From contig JBBELK010000620.1 in the NCBI GenBank assembly GCA_037783545.1, positions 1 to 64,000 of the forward strand: a stretch of DNA of 64,000 nucleotides, given 5' to 3'. The notes below the pieces were generated by a model. The model did not search any database, was not told the DNA's origin, and saw nothing but the letters and a program-made list of their open reading frames with translations. This DNA comes from Henricia sp. BOLD:AAB3569 (taxonomy: Eukaryota; Echinodermata; Asteroidea; Spinulosida; Echinasteridae). Each line of letters opens with the position of its first letter. Position 1 is the first letter of the stretch. Shown piece by piece: positions 1 to 13,600 of this stretch. The position numbers and the translations under genes were made by a program.

Positions 1-2089
1 GGAAGCCCCAACCCAGTTTTCCCTAAAACTTTGAAATTTCTCTGCCATTTCCCGGCGAAAGTCTGTCAATTTTTTAGGACAAGTGCGCAATATAGAGAGT
101 TTGGAGCATGCAAAATTTGAAGTTCGTCGGAACATTTTTCGACCTCCAAATTTGCCGACGTTTGGACCACACTTTGACCAAATTGCCGAGCCAAACTGGG
201 GTGCGTCAACGACAGTCCGAAGGACTGAGCATGCGCACGACTCAGGAGTACACCAAAGAGGTGTGTACAGACAGCCACGGTTTGCGTGAGCAGTCAGGAA
301 GCCCCAACCCAGTTTTCCCTAAACTTTGAAAATTTCTCTGCCATTTCCCGGCGAAAGTCTGTCAATTTTTTAGGACAAGTGCGCAATATAGAGAGTTTGG
401 AGCATGCAAAATTTGAAGTTCGTCGGAACATTTTTCGACCTCCAAATTTGCCGACGTTTGGACCACACTTTGACCAAATTGCCGAGCCAAACTGGGGTGC
501 GTCAACGACAGTCCGGAGGACTGAGCATGCGCACGACTCAGGAGTACACCAAAGAGGTGTCTACAGACAGCCACGGTTTGCGTGAGCAGTCAGGAAGCCC
601 CAACCCAGTTTTCCCTAAACTTTGAAATTTCTCTGCCATTTCCCGGAGAAAGTCTGTCAATTTTTTAGGACAAGTGCGCAATATAGAGAGTTTGGAGCAT
701 GCAAAATTTGAAGTTCGTCGGAACATTTTCGACCTCCAAATTTGCCGACGTTTGGACCACACTTTGACTAAATTGCCGAGCCAAACTGGGGTGCGTCAAC
801 GACAGTCCGAAGGACTGAGCATGCGCGCGACTCAGGAGTACACCAAAGAGGTGTGTACAGACAGCCACGGTTTGCGTGAGCAGTCAGGAAGCCCCAACCC
901 AGTTTTCCCTAAACTTTGAAATTTCTCTGCCATTTCCCGGCGAAAGTCTGTCAATTTTTTAGGACAAGTGCGCAATATAGAGAGTTTGGAGCATGCAAAA
1001 TTTGAAGTTCGTCGGAACATTTTTCGACCTCCAAATTTGCCGACGTTTGGACCACACTTTGACTAAATTGCCGAGCCAAACTGGGGTGCGTCAACGACAG
1101 TCCGAAGGACTGAGCATGCGCGCGACTCAGGAGTACACCAAAGAGGTGTGTACAGACAGCCACGGTTTGCGTGAGCAGTCAGGAAGCCCCAACCCAGTTT
1201 TCCCTAAACTTTGAATTTCTCTGCCATTTCCCCGCGAAAGTCTGTCAATTTTTAGGACAAGTGCGCAATATAGAGAGTTTGGAGCATGCAAAATTTGAAG
1301 TTCGTCGGAACATTTTTCGACCTCCAAATTTGCCGACGTTTGGACCACACTTTGACCAAATTGCGAGCCAAACTGGGTGCGTCAACGACAGTCCGAAGGA
1401 CTGAGCATGCGCACGACTCAGGAGTACACCAAAGAGGTGTGTACAGACAGCCACGGTTTGCGTGAGCAGTCAGGAAGCCCCAACCCAGTTTTCCCTAAAC
1501 TTTGAAATTTCTCTGCCATTTCCCGCGAAAGTCTGTCAATTTTTTAGGACAAGTGCGCAATATAGAGAGTTTGGAGCATGCAAAATTTGAAGTTCGTCGG
1601 AACATTTTTCGACCTCCAAATTTGCCGACGTTTGGACCACACTTTGACCAAATTGCCGAGCCAAACTGGGGTGCGTCAAAGACAGTCCGAAGGACTGAGC
1701 ATGCGCACGACTCAGGAGTACACCAAAGAGGTGTGTACAGACAGCCACGGTTTGCGTGAGCAGTCAGGAAGCCCCAACCCAGTTTTCCCTAAACTTTGAA
1801 ATTTCTCTGCCATTCCCGGCGAAAGTCTGTCAATTTTTTAGGACAAGTGCGCAATATAGAGAGTTTGGAGCATGCAAAATTTGAAGTTCGTCGGAACATT
1901 TTTCGACCTCCAAATTTGCCGACGTTTGGACCACACTTTGACCAAATTGCCGAGCCAAACTGGGGTGCGTCAACGACAGTCCGAAGGACTGAGCATGCGC
2001 ACGACTCAGGAGTACACCAAAGAGGTGTGTACAGACAGCCACGGTTTGCGTGAGCAGTCAGGAAGCCCCAACCCAGTTTTCCCTAAACT

Positions 2090-2995
2090 TCGAAATTTCT
2101 CTGCCATTTCCCGCGAAAGTCTGTCAATTTTTTAGGACAAGTGCGCAATATAGAGAGTTTGGAGCATGCAAAATTTGAAGTTCGTCGGAACATTTTTCGA
2201 CCTCCAAATTTGCCGACGTTTGGACCACACTTTGACTAAATTGCCGAGCCAAACTGGGGTGCGTCAACGACAGTCCGAAGGACTGAGCATGCGCGCGACT
2301 CAGGAGTACACCAAAGAGGTGTGTACAGACAGCCACGGTTTGCGTGAGCAGTCAGGAAGCCCCAACCCAGTTTTCCCTAAACTTTGAAATTTCTCTGCCA
2401 TTTCCCCGGCGAAAGTCTGTCAATTTTTTAGGACAAGTGCGCAATATAGAGAGTTTGGAGCATGCAAAATTTGAAGTTCGTCGGAACATTTTTCGACCTC
2501 CAAATTTGCCGACGTTTGGACCACACTTTGACCAAATTGCGGAGCCAAACTGGGGTGCGTCAACGACAGTCCGAAGGACTGAGCATGCGCGCGACTCAGG
2601 AGTACACCAAAGAGGTGTGTACAGACAGCCACGGTTTGCGTGAGCAGTCAGGAAGCCCCAACCCAGTTTTCCCTAAACTTTGAAATTTCTCTGCCATTTC
2701 CCAGCGAAAGTCTGTCAATTTTTTAGGACAAGTGCGCAATATAGAGAGTTTGGAGCATGCAAAATTTGAAGTTCGTCGGAACATTTTTCGACCTCCAAAT
2801 TTGCCGACGTTTGGACCACACTTTGACCAAATTGCCGAGCCAAACTGGGGTGCGTCAACGACAGTCCGAAGGACTGAGCATGCGCACGACTCAGGAGTAC
2901 ACCAAAGAGGTGTGTACAGACAGCCACGGTTTGCGTGAGCAGTCAGGAAGCCCCAACCCAGTTTTCCCTAAACTTTGAAATTTCTCTGCCATTTC
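2090..2995. repeat. Ordered A-B-C satellite trimer (one of five)
   Basis: Three variant units follow each other in fixed order. Unit A has GACTAAATTGCCGAG and ATGCGCGCGACTC, unit B has a TTTCCCC start and ATTGCGGAGCC, unit C has TTTCCCAGCGAA. The same A-B-C order is found near 2234-2705, 6072-6540, 9022-9490, 11972-12440 and 15510-15978. Spacings between successive A markers are 2950 bp (exactly ten units) for 6072-9022 and 9022-11972, and 3538 bp for 11972-15510. The order and spacing point to amplification of multi-unit blocks rather than of single units. Confidence 0.85.
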
Positions 2996-5900
2996 CCGGC
3001 GAAAGTCTGTCAATTTTTTAGGACAAGTGCGCAATATAGAGAGTTTGGAGCATGCAAAATTTGAAGTTCGTCGGAACATTTTTCGACCTCCAAATTTGCC
3101 GACGTTTGGACCACACTTTGACCAAATTGCCGAGCCAAACTGGGGTGCGTCAACGACAGTCCGAAGGACTGAGCATGCGCACGACTCAGGAGTACACCAA
3201 AGAGGTGTGTACAGACAGCCACGGTTTGCGTGAGCAGTCAGGAAGCCCCAACCCAGTTTTCCCTAAACTTTGAAATTTCTCTGCCATTTCCCGGCGAAAG
3301 TCTGTCAATTTTTTAGGACAAGTGCGCAATATAGAGAGTTTGGAGCATGCAAAATTTGAAGTTCGTCGGAACATTTTTCGACCTCCAAATTTGCCGACGT
3401 TTGGACCACACTTTGACCAAATTGCCGAGCCAAACTGGGGTGCGTCAACGACAGTCCGAAGGACTGAGCATGCGCACGACTCAGGAGTACACCAAAGAGG
3501 TGTGTACAGACAGCCACGGTTTGCGTGAGCAGTCAGGAAGCCCCAACCCAGTTTTCCCTAAACTTTGAAATTTCTCTGCCATTTCCCGGCGAAAGTCTGT
3601 CAATTTTTTAGGACAAGTGCGCAATATAGAGAGTTTGGAGCATGCAAAATTTGAAGTTCGTCGGAACATTTTTCGACCTCCAAATTTGCCGACGTTTGGA
3701 CCACACTTTGACCAAATTGCCGAGCCAAACTGGGGTGCGTCAACGACAGTCCGAAGGACTGAGCATGCGCACGACTCAGGAGTACACCAAAGAGGTGTGT
3801 ACAGACAGCCACGGTTTGCGTGAGCAGTCAGGAAGCCCCAACCCAGTTTTCCCTAAACTTTGAAATTTCTCTGCCATTTCCCGGCGAAAGTCTGTCAATT
3901 TTTTAGGACAAGTGCGCAATATAGAGAGTTTGGAGCATGCAAAATTTGAAGTTCGTCGGAACATTTTTCGACCTCCAAATTTGCCGACGTTTGGACCACA
4001 CTTTGACCAAATTGCCGAGCCAAACTGGGGTGCGTCAACGACAGTCCGAAGGACTGAGCATGCGCACGACTCAGGAGTACACCAAAGAGGTGTGTACAGA
4101 CAGCCACGGTTTGCGTGAGCAGTCAGGAAGCCCCAACCCAGTTTTCCCTAAACTTTGAAATTTCTCTGCCATTTCCCGGCGAAAGTCTGTCAATTTTTTA
4201 GGACAAGTGCGCAATATAGAGAGTTTGGAGCATGCAAAATTTGAAGTTCGTCGGAACATTTTTCGACCTCCAAATTTGCCGACGTTTGGACCACACTTTG
4301 ACCAAATTGCCGGAGCCAAACTGGGGTGCGTCAACGACAGTCCGAAGGACTGAGCATGCGCACGACTCAGGAGTACACCAAAGAGGTGTGTACAGACAGC
4401 CACGGTTTGCGTGAGCAGTCAGGAAGCCCCAACCCAGTTTTCCCTAAACTTTGAAATTTCTCTGCCATTTCCCGGCGAAAGTCTGTCAATTTTTTAGGAC
4501 AAGTGCGCAATATAGAGAGTTTGGAGCATGCAAAATTTGAAGTTCGTCGGAACATTTTTCGACCTCCAAATTTGCCGACGTTTGGACCACACTTTGACCA
4601 AATTGCCGAGCCAAACTGGGGTGCGTCAACGACAGTCCGAAGGACTGAGCATGCGCACGACTCAGGAGTACACCAAAGAGGTGTGTACAGACAGCCACGG
4701 TTTGCGTGAGCAGTCAGGAAGCCCCAACCCAGTTTTCCCTAAACTTTGAAATTTCTCTGCCATTTCCCGGCGAAAGTCTGTCAATTTTTTAGGACAAGTG
4801 CGCAATATAGAGAGTTTGGAGCATGCAAAATTTGAAGTTCGTCGGAACATTTTTCGACCTCCAAATTTGCCGACGTTTGGACCACACTTTGACCAAATTG
4901 CCGAGCCAAACTGGGGTGCGTCAACGACAGTCCGAAGGACTGAGCATGCGCACGACTCAGGAGTACACCAAAGAGGTGTGTACAGACAGCCACGGTTTGC
5001 GTGAGCAGTCAGGAAGCCCCAACCCAGTTTTCCTCTAAACTTTGAAATTTCTCTGCCATTTCCCGGCGAAAGTCTGTCAATTTTTTAGGACAAGTGCGCA
5101 ATATAGAGAGTTTGGAGCATGCAAAATTTGAAGTTCGTCGGAACATTTTTCGACCTCCAAATTTGCCGACGTTTGGACCACACTTTGACCAAATTGCCGA
5201 GCCAAACTGGGGTGCGTCAACGACAGTCCGAAGGACTGAGCATGCGCACGACTCAGGAGTACACCAAAGAGGTGTGTACAGACAGCCACGGTTTGCGTGA
5301 GCAGTCAGGAAGCCCCCAACCCAGTTTTCCCTAAACTTTGAAATTTCTCTGCCATTTCCCGGCGAAAGTCTGTCAATTTTTAGGACAAGTGCGCAATATA
5401 GAGAGTTTGGAGCATGCAAAATTTGAAGTTCGTCGGAACATTTTTCGACCTCCAAATTTGCCGACGTTTGGACCACACTTTGACCAAATTGCCGAGCCAA
5501 ACTGGGGTGCGTCAACGACAGTCCGAAGGACTGAGCATGCGCACGACTCAGGAGTACACCAAAGAGGTGTGTACAGACAGCCACGGTTTGCGTGAGCAGT
5601 CAGGAAGCCCCAACCCAGTTTTCCCTAAACTTTGAAATTTCTCTGCCATTTCCCGGCGAAAGTCTGTCAATTTTTTAGGACAAGTGCGCAATATAGAGAG
5701 TTTGGAGCATGCAAAATTTGAAGTTCGTCGGAACATTTTTCGACCTCCAAATTTGCCGACGTTTGGACCACACTTTGACCAAATTGCCGAGCCAAACTGG
5801 GGTGCGTCAACGACAGTCCGAAGGACTGAGCATGCGCACGACTCAGGAGTACACCAAAGAGGTGTGTACAGACAGCCACGGTTTGCGTGAGCAGTCAGGA

Positions 5901-8900
5901 AGCCCCAACCCAGTTTTCCCTAAACTTTGAAATTTCTCTGCCATTTCCCGGCGAAAGTCTGTCAATTTTTTAGGACAAGTGCGCAATATAGAGAGTTTGG
6001 AGCATGCAAAATTTGAAGTTCGTCGGAACATTTTTCGACCTCCAAATTTGCCGACGTTTGGACCACACTTTGACTAAATTGCCGAGCCAAACTGGGGTGC
6101 GTCAACGACAGTCCGAAGGACTGAGCATGCGCGCGACTCAGGAGTACACCAAAGAGGTGTGTACAGACAGCCACGGTTTGCGTGAGCAGTCAGGAAGCCC
6201 CAACCCAGTTTTCCCTAAACTTTGAAATTTCTCTGCCATTTCCCCGCGAAAGTCTGTCAATTTTTTAGGACAAGTGCGCAATATAGAGAGTTTGGAGCAT
6301 GCAAAATTTGAAGTTCGTCGGAACATTTTTCGACCTCCAAATTTGCCGACGTTTGGACCACACTTTGACCAAATTGCGGAGCCAAACTGGGGTGCGTCAA
6401 CGACAGTCCGAAGGACTGAGCATGCGCACGACTCAGGAGTACACCAAAGAGGTGTGTACAGACAGCCACGGTTTGCGTGAGCAGTCAGGAAGCCCCAACC
6501 CAGTTTTCCCTAAACTTTGAAATTTCTCTGCCATTTCCCAGCGAAAGTCTGTCAATTTTTTAGGACAAGTGCGCAATATAGAGAGTTTGGAGCATGCAAA
6601 ATTTGAAGTTCGTCGGAACATTTTTCGACCTCCAAATTTGCCGACGTTTGGACCACACTTTGACCAAATTGCCGAGCCAAACTGGGGTGCGTCAACGACA
6701 GTCCGAAGGACTGAGCATGCGCACGACTCAGGAGTACACCAAAGAGGTGTGTACAGACAGCCACGGTTTGCGTGAGCAGTCAGGAAGCCCCAACCCAGTT
6801 TTTCCTAAACTTTGAAATTTCTCTGCCATTTCCCGGCGAAAGTCTGTCAATTTTTTAGGACAAGTGCGCAATATAGAGAGTTTGGAGCATGCAAAATTTG
6901 AAGTTCGTCGGAACATTTTTCGACCTCCAAATTTGCCGACGTTTGGACCACACTTTGACCAAATTGCCGAGCCAAACTGGGGTGCGTCAACGACAGTCCG
7001 AAGGACTGAGCATGCGCACGACTCAGGAGTACACCAAAGAGGTGTGTACAGACAGCCACGGTTTGCGTGAGCAGTCAGGAAGCCCCAACCCAGTTTTCCC
7101 TAAACTTTGAAATTTCTCTGCCATTTCCCGGCGAAAGTCTGTCAATTTTTTAGGACAAGTGCGCAATATAGAGAGTTTGGAGCATGCAAAATTTGAAGTT
7201 CGTCGGAACATTTTTCGACCTCCAAATTTGCCGACGTTTGGACCACACTTTGACCAAATTGCCGAGCCAAACTGGGGTGCGTCAACGACAGTCCGAAGGA
7301 CTGAGCATGCGCACGACTCAGGAGTACACCAAAGAGGTGTGTACAGACAGCCACGGTTTGCGTGAGCAGTCAGGAAGCCCCAACCCAGTTTTCCCTAAAC
7401 TTTGAAATTTCTCTGCCATTTCCCGGCGAAAGTCTGTCAATTTTTTAGGACAAGTGCGCAATATAGAGAGTTTGGAGCATGCAAAATTTGAAGTTCGTCG
7501 GAACATTTTTCGACCTCCAAATTTGCCGACGTTTGGACCACACTTTGACCAAATTGCCGAGCCAAACTGGGGTGCGTCAACGACAGTCCGAAGGACTGAG
7601 CATGCGCACGACTCAGGAGTACACCAAAGAGGTGTCTACAGACAGCCACTGTTTGCGTGAGCAGTCAGGAAGCCCCAACCCAGTTTTCCCTAAACTTTGA
7701 AATTTCTCTGCCATTTCCCGGCGAAAGTCTGTCAATTTTTTAGGACAAGTGCGCAATATAGAGAGTTTGGAGCATGCAAAATTTGAAGTTCGTCGGAACA
7801 CTTTTCGACCTCCAAATTTGCCGACGTTTGGACCACACTTTGACCAAATTGCCGAGCCAAACTGGGGTGCGTCAACGACAGTCCGAAGGACTGAGCATGC
7901 GCACGACTCAGGAGTACACCAAAGAGGTGTGTACAGACAGCCACGGTTTGCGTGAGCAGTCAGGAAGCCCCAACCCAGTTTTCCCTAAACTTTGAAATTT
8001 CTCTGCCATTTCCCGGCGAAAGTCTGTCAATTTTTTAGGACAAGTGCGCAATATAGAGAGTTTGGAGCATGCAAAATTTGAAGTTCGTCGGAACATTTTT
8101 CGACCTCCAAATTTGCCGACGTTTGGACCACACTTTGACCAAATTGCCGAGCCAAACTGGGGTGCGTCAACGACAGTCCGAAGGACTGAGCATGCGCACG
8201 ACTCAGGAGTACACCAAAGAGGTGTGTACAGACAGCCACGGTTTGCGTGAGCAGTCAGGAAGCCCCAACCCAGTTTTACCTAAACTTTGAAATTTCTCTG
8301 CCATTTCCCGGCGAAAGTCTGTCAATTTTTTAGGACAAGTGCGCAATATAGAGAGTTTGGAGCATGCAAAATTTGAAGTTCGTCGGAAAATTTTTCGACC
8401 TCCAAATTTGCCGACGTTTGGACCACACTTTGACCAAATTGCCGAGCCAAACTGGGGTGCGTCAACGACAGTCCGAAGGACTGAGCATGCGCACGACTCA
8501 GGAGTACACCAAAGAGGTGTGTACAGACAGCCACGGTTTGCGTGAGCAGTCAGGAAGCCCCAACCCAGTTTTCCCTAAACTTTGAAATTTCTCTGCCATT
8601 TCCCGGCGAAAGTCTGTCAATTTTTTAGGACAAGTGCGCAATATAGAGAGTTTGGAGCATGCAAAATTTGAAGTTCGTCGGAACATTTTTCGACCTCCAA
8701 ATTTGCCGACGTTTGGACCACACTTTGACCAAATTGCCGAGCCAAACTGGGGTGCGTCAACGACAGTCCGAAGGACTGAGCATGCGCACGACTCAGGAGT
8801 ACACCAAAGAGGTGTATACAGACAGCCACGGTTTGCGTGAGCAGTCAGGAAGCCCCAACCCAGTTTTCCCTAAACTTTGAAATTTCTCTGCCATTTCCCG

Positions 8901-10679
8901 GCGAAAGTCTGTCAATTTTTTAGGACAAGTGCGCAATATAGAGAGTTTGGAGCATGCAAAATTTGAAGTTCGTCGGAACATTTTTCGACCTCCAAATTTG
9001 CCGACGTTTGGACCACACTTTGACTAAATTGCCGAGCCAAACTGGGGTGCGTCAACGACAGTCCGAAGGACTGAGCATGCGCGCGACTCAGGAGTACACC
9101 AAAGAGGTGTGTACAGACAGCCACGGTTTGCGTGAGCAGTCAGGAAGCCCCAACCCAGTTTTCCCTAAACTTTGAAATTTCTCTGCCATTTCCCCGCGAA
9201 AATCTGTCAATTTTTTAGGACAAGTGCGCAATATAGAGAGTTTGGAGCATGCAAAATTTGAAGTTCGTCGGAACATTTTTCGACCTCCAAATTTGCCGAC
9301 GTTTGGACCACACTTTGACCAAATTGCGGAGCCAAACTGGGGTGCGTCAACGACAGTCCGAAGGACTGAGCATGCGCACGACTCAGGAGTACACCAAAGA
9401 GGTGTGTACAGACAGCCACGGTTTGCGTGAGCAGTCAGGAAGCCCCAACCCAGTTTTCCCTAAACTTTGAAATTTCTCTGCCATTTCCCAGCGAAAGTCT
9501 GTCAATTTTTTAGGACAAGTGCGCAATATAGAGAGTTTGGAGCATGCAAAATTTGAAGTTCGTCGGAACATTTTTCGACCTCCAAATTTGCCGACGTTTG
9601 GACCACACTTTGACCAAATTGCCGAGCCAAACTGGGGTGCGTCAACGACAGTCCGAAGGACTGAGCATGCGCACGACTCAGGAGTACACCAAAGAGGTGT
9701 GTACAGACAGCCACGGTTTGCGTGAGCAGTCAGGAAGCCCCAACCCAGTTTTCCCTAAACTTTGAAATTTCTCTGCCATTTCCCGGCGAAAGTCTGTCAA
9801 TTTTTTAGGACAAGTGCGCAATATAGAGAGTTTGGAGCATGCAAAATTTGAAGTTCGTCGGAACATTTTTCGACCTCCAAATTTGCCGACGTTTGGACCA
9901 CACTTTGACCAAATTGCCGAGCCAAACTGGGGTGCGTCAACGACAGTCCGAAGGACTGAGCATGCGCACGACTCAGGAGTACACCAAAGAGGTGTGTACA
10001 GACAGCCACGGTTTGCGTGAGCAGTCAGGAAGCCCCAACCCAGTTTTCCCTAAACTTTGAAATTTCTCTGCCATTTCCCGGCGAAAGTCTGTCAATTTTT
10101 TAGGACAAGTGCGCAATATAGAGAGTTTGGAGCATGCAAAATTTGAAGTTCGTCGGAACATTTTTCGACCTCCAAATTTGCCGACGTTTGGACCACACTT
10201 TGACCAAATTGCCGAGCCAAACTGGGGTGCGTCAACGACAGTCCGAAGGACTGAGCATGCGCACGACTCAGGAGTACACCAAAGAGGTGTGTACAGACAG
10301 CCACGGTTTGCGTGAGCAGTCAGGAAGCCCCAACCCAGTTTTCCCTAAACTTTGAAATTTCTCTGCCATTTCCCGGCGAAAGTCTGTCAATTTTTTAGGA
10401 CAAGTGCGCAATATAGAGAGTTTGGAGCATGCAAAATTTGAAGTTCGTCGGAACATTTTTCGACCTCCAAATTTGCCGACGTTTGGACCACACTTTGACC
10501 AAATTGCCGAGCCAAACTGGGGTGCGTCAACGACAGTCCGAAGGACTGAGCATGCGCACGACTCAGGAGTACACCAAAGAGGTGTGTACAGACAGCCACG
10601 GTTTGCGTGAGCAGTCAGGAAGCCCCAACCCAGTTTTCCCTAAACTTTGAAATTTCTCTGCCATTTCCCGGCGAAAGTC

Positions 10680-13600
10680 TGTCAATTTTTTAGGACAAGT
10701 GCGCAATATAGAGAGTTTGGAGCATGCAAAATTTGAAGTTCGTCGGAACATTTTTCGACCTCCAAATTTGCCGACGTTTGGACCACACTTTGACCAAATT
10801 GCCGAGCCAAACTGGGGTGCGTCAACGACAGTCCGAAGGACTGAGCATGCGCACGACTCAGGAGTATACCAAAGAGGTGTGTACAGACAGCCACGGTTTG
10901 CGTGAGCAGTCAGGAAGCCCCAACCCAGTTTTCCCTAAACTTTAAAATTTCTCTGCCATTTCCCGGCAAAAGTCTGTCAATTTTTTAGGACAAGTGCGCA
11001 ATATAGAGAGTTTGGAGCATGCAAAATTTGAAGTTCGTCGGAACATTTTTCGACCTCCAAATTTGCCGACGTTTGGACCACACTTTGACCAAATTGCCGA
11101 GCCAAACTGGGGTGCGTCAACGACAGTCCGAAGGACTGAGCATGCGCACGACTCAGGAGTACACCAAAGAGGTGTGTACAGACAGCCACGGTTTGCGTGA
11201 GCAGTCAGGAAGCCCCAACCCAGTTTTCCCTAAACTTTGAAATTTCTCTGCCATTTCCCGGCGAAAGTCTGTCAATTTTTTAGGACAAGTGCGCAATATA
11301 GAGAGTTTGGAGCATGCAAAATTTGAAGTTCGTCGGAACATTTTTCGACCTCCAAATTTGCCGACGTTTGGACCACACTTTGACCAAATTGCCGAGCCAA
11401 ACTGGGGTGCGTCAACGACAGTCCGAAGGACTGAGCATGCGCACGACTCAGGAGTACACCAAAGAGGTGTCTACAGACAGCCACGGTTTGCGTGAGCAGT
11501 CAGGAAGCCCCAACCCAGTTTTCCCTAAACTTTGAAATTTCTCTGCCATTTCCCGGCGAAAGTCTGTCAATTTTTTAGGACAAGTGCGCAATATAGAGAG
11601 TTTGGAGCATGCAAAATTTGAAGTTCGTCGGAACATTTTTCGACCTCCAAATTTGCCGACGTTTGGACCACACTTTGACTAAATTGCCGAGCCAAACTGG
11701 GGTGCGTCAACGACAGTCCGAAGGACTGAGCATGCGCGCGACTCAGGAGTACACCAAAGAGGTGTGTACAGACAGCCACGGTTTGCGTGAGCAGTCAGGA
11801 AGCCCCAACCCAGTTTTCCCTAAACTTTAAAATTTCTCTGCCATTTCCCGGCGAAAGTCTGTCAATTTTTTAGGACAAGTGCGCAATATAGAGAGTTTGG
11901 AGCATGCAAAATTTGAAGTTCGTCGGAACATTTTTCGACCTCCAAATTTGCCGACGTTTGGACCACACTTTGACTAAATTGCCGAGCCAAACTGGGGTGC
12001 GTCAACGACAGTCCGAAGGACTGAGCATGCGCGCGACTCAGGAGTACACCAAAGAGGTGTGTACAGACAGCCACGGTTTGCGTGAGCAGTCAGGAAGCCC
12101 CAACTCAGTTTTCCCTAAACTTTGAAATTTCTCTGCCATTTCCCCGCGAAAGTCTGTCAATTTTTTAGGACAAGTGCGCAATATAGAGAGTTTGGAGCAT
12201 GCAAAATTTGAAGTTCGTCGGAACATTTTTCGACCTCCAAATTTGCCGACGTTTGGACCACACTTTGACCAAATTGCGGAGCCAAACTGGGGTGCGTCAA
12301 CGACAGTCCGAAGGACTGAGCATGCGCACGACTCAGGAGTACACCAAAGAGGTGTGTACAGACAGCCACGGTTTGCGTGAGCAGTCAGGAAGCCCCAACC
12401 CAGTTTTCCCTAAACTTTGAAATTTCTCTGCCATTTCCCAGCGAAAGTCTGTCAATTTTTTAGGACAAGTGCGCAATATAGAGAGTTTGGAGCATGCAAA
12501 ATTTGAAGTTCGTCGGAACATTTTTCGACCTCCAAATTTGCCGACGTTTGGACCACACTTTGACCAAATTGCCGAGCCAAACTGGGGTGCGTCAACGACA
12601 GTCCGAAGGCTGAGCGTGCGCACGACTCAGGAGTACACCAAAGTGGTGTGTACAGACAGCCACGGTTTGCGTGAGCAGTCAGGAAGCCCCAACCCAGTTT
12701 TCCCTAAACTTTGAAATTTCTCTGCCATTTCCCGGCGAAAGTCTGTCAATTTTTTAGGACAAGTGCGCAATATAGAGAGTTTGGAGCATGCAAAATTTGA
12801 AGTTCGTCGGAACATTTTTCGACCTCCAAATTTGCCGACGTTTGGACCACACTTTGACCAAATTGCCGAGCCAAACTGGGGTGCGTCAACGACAGTCCGA
12901 AGGACTGAGCATGCGCACGACTCAGGAGTACACCAAAGAGGTGTGTACAGACAGCCACGGTTTGCGTGAGCAGTCAGGAAGCCCCAACCCAGTTTTCCCT
13001 AAACTTTGAAATTTCTCTGCCATTTCCCGGCGAAAGTCTGTCAATTTTTTAGGACAAGTGCGCAATATAGAGAGTTTGGAGCATGCAAAATTTGAAGTTC
13101 GTCGGAACATTTTTCGACCTCCAAATTTGCCGACGTTTGGACCACACTTTGACCAAATTGCCGAGCCAAACTGGGGTGCGTCAACGACAGTCCGAAGGAC
13201 TGAGCATGCGCACGACTCAGGAGTATACCAAAGAGGTGTGTACAGACAGCCACGGTTTGCGTGAGCAGTCAGGAAGCCCCAACCCAGTTTTCCCTAAACT
13301 TTAAAATTTCTCTGCCATTTCCCGGCAAAAGTCTGTCAATTTTTTAGGACAAGTGCGCAATATAGAGAGTTTGGAGCATGCAAAATTTGAAGTTCGTCGG
13401 AACATTTTTCGACCTCCAAATTTGCCGACGTTTGGACCACACTTTGACCAAATTGCCGAGCCAAACTGGGGTGCGTCAACGACAGTCCGAAGGACTGAGC
13501 ATGCGCACGACTCAGGAGTACACCAAAGAGGTGTGTACAGACAGCCACGGTTTGCGTGAGCAGTCAGGAAGCCCCAACCCAGTTTTCCCTAAACTTTGAA